The notes under the pieces: generated by a model
Told to the model about the DNA's origin: nothing
The model's input: the letters and a program-made list of their open reading frames with translations, nothing else
Databases searched by the model: none
Program-made: the position numbers and the translations under genes
Part shown: positions 5,092-5,390 of the stretch, in pieces
Layout of the letters: each line of letters begins with the position of its first letter
Position numbering within the stretch: position 1 is the first letter of the stretch
Assembly (NCBI GenBank): GCA_019242135.1
Contig: JAFAWC010000149.1
Coordinates: 1-5,390, forward strand
Reading direction: 5' to 3'
DNA: 5,390 nucleotides
DNA from: Mycobacteriaceae bacterium
Lineage (GTDB): Bacteria > Actinomycetota > Actinomycetes > Mycobacteriales > Mycobacteriaceae

Positions 5092-5390
5092 TCAGCTGAA
5101 CGTCGTCTGCGCGCACGTGGTCGGCGAGGTGATGTTCACGCCGCTGTACACCACTTGAATCTCCGCGCACACGATGTAGTCGGCATTCAGCATCGGCTGA
5201 CCCGTCTGCCAGTCCGTCGGCTGAGTCTGGCCCGAAATCTGGTACTTCTCCGGCGGCCCGCCACCGAAGTAGATCGTGGTGATCTCGCGCTTGCCCATTT
5301 CCTTGTACTGCCGGGTGTTGGCGGCGACCACCTGTGTCTCCAAATTGTTCAGCCGGTTCGACGACCGCAGCGTGGTGGTTTGGCGCGCCA
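5092..5390 (-). CDS. Conserved hypothetical protein (Rv3572-like position), 5' end beyond the window
   Basis: The frame is open from the right edge to TGA at 5094-5092, giving 98 visible C-terminal residues. The true start lies outside; a TTG at 5343 is only an internal codon, because the frame continues upstream through LRSSNRLNNLETQVVAANTR. The visible part is polar, rich in Thr, Gln and Asn, and has no transmembrane segment. Two cysteines (in YIVCAEIQVVYSG and near the C-terminus in TTCAQTTFS) could form a disulfide if the protein is exported, which cannot be tested here without the N-terminus. I do not recognise a domain. Its place, convergent to fadE34, equals that of the uncharacterised M. 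tuberculosis gene Rv3572, which from memory precedes the KshB reductase gene. Base composition is like its neighbours. Confidence 0.8.
   Translation of the reverse strand, partial: ARQTTTLRSSNRLNNLETQVVAANTRQYKEMGKREITTIYFGGGPPEKYQISGQTQPTDWQTGQPMLNADYIVCAEIQVVYSGVNITSPTTCAQTTFS

Noticed and set aside
1..5390. CRISPR arrays, tRNA or rRNA genes, insertion-sequence ends, phage genes
   Set aside because: I looked for repeated units, cloverleaf-like segments, transposase motifs and terminal inverted repeats and saw none. The window is almost fully accounted for by the listed protein genes.

Overview
The window is high-GC actinobacterial DNA and almost certainly comes from a Mycobacterium/Mycolicibacterium-type organism. 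The core is the kstR-fadE34 divergon of the cholesterol catabolic regulon. From memory, the order LacI-type regulator / kstR / fadE34 / small conserved hypothetical matches the M. tuberculosis Rv3575c-Rv3574-Rv3573c-Rv3572 neighbourhood. No database search was possible.

Layout, left to right. Positions 1-95 (minus strand) hold a fragment of an Mce-family protein. Tandem in-frame stop codons sit directly upstream of it, so it looks like a 5'-truncated remnant. Positions 142-912 (minus) encode a complete PxpA/LamB-YcsF protein (5-oxoprolinase subunit A family), with no pxpB or pxpC in the visible flanks. A 55-bp divergent gap (913-967) carries a TANNNT -10-like hexamer 7-8 nt before each start codon, suggesting two leaderless promoters. 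Positions 968-2059 (plus) encode a LacI-family repressor. It converges on kstR (2066-2737, minus) with only 6 bp between the stop codons. A strong hairpin at 2026-2048 lies in the last codons of the LacI gene and just beyond the end of kstR.

The 195-bp kstR-fadE34 intergenic region (2738-2932) contains a near-perfect KstR operator at 2877-2890 that overlaps the probable fadE34 -10 element. A separate 7-bp inverted repeat lies nearby at 2846-2867. fadE34 (2933-5053, plus) encodes a double-length acyl-CoA dehydrogenase of the steroid side-chain type. It converges on a small, unrecognised protein gene (5092-5390, minus) that runs off the right edge.

How the genes work together: KstR senses a cholesterol-derived CoA thioester and represses both its own gene and fadE34. 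FadE34 (ChsE3-type) performs a dehydrogenation step in sterol side-chain beta-oxidation. PxpA and the LacI regulator form a separate divergent pair with no evident link to sterols. The most unusual part is the left edge, where an mce remnant abuts an orphan pxpA. The rest is a well-preserved example of a known regulon, and I see no sign of an undescribed system.
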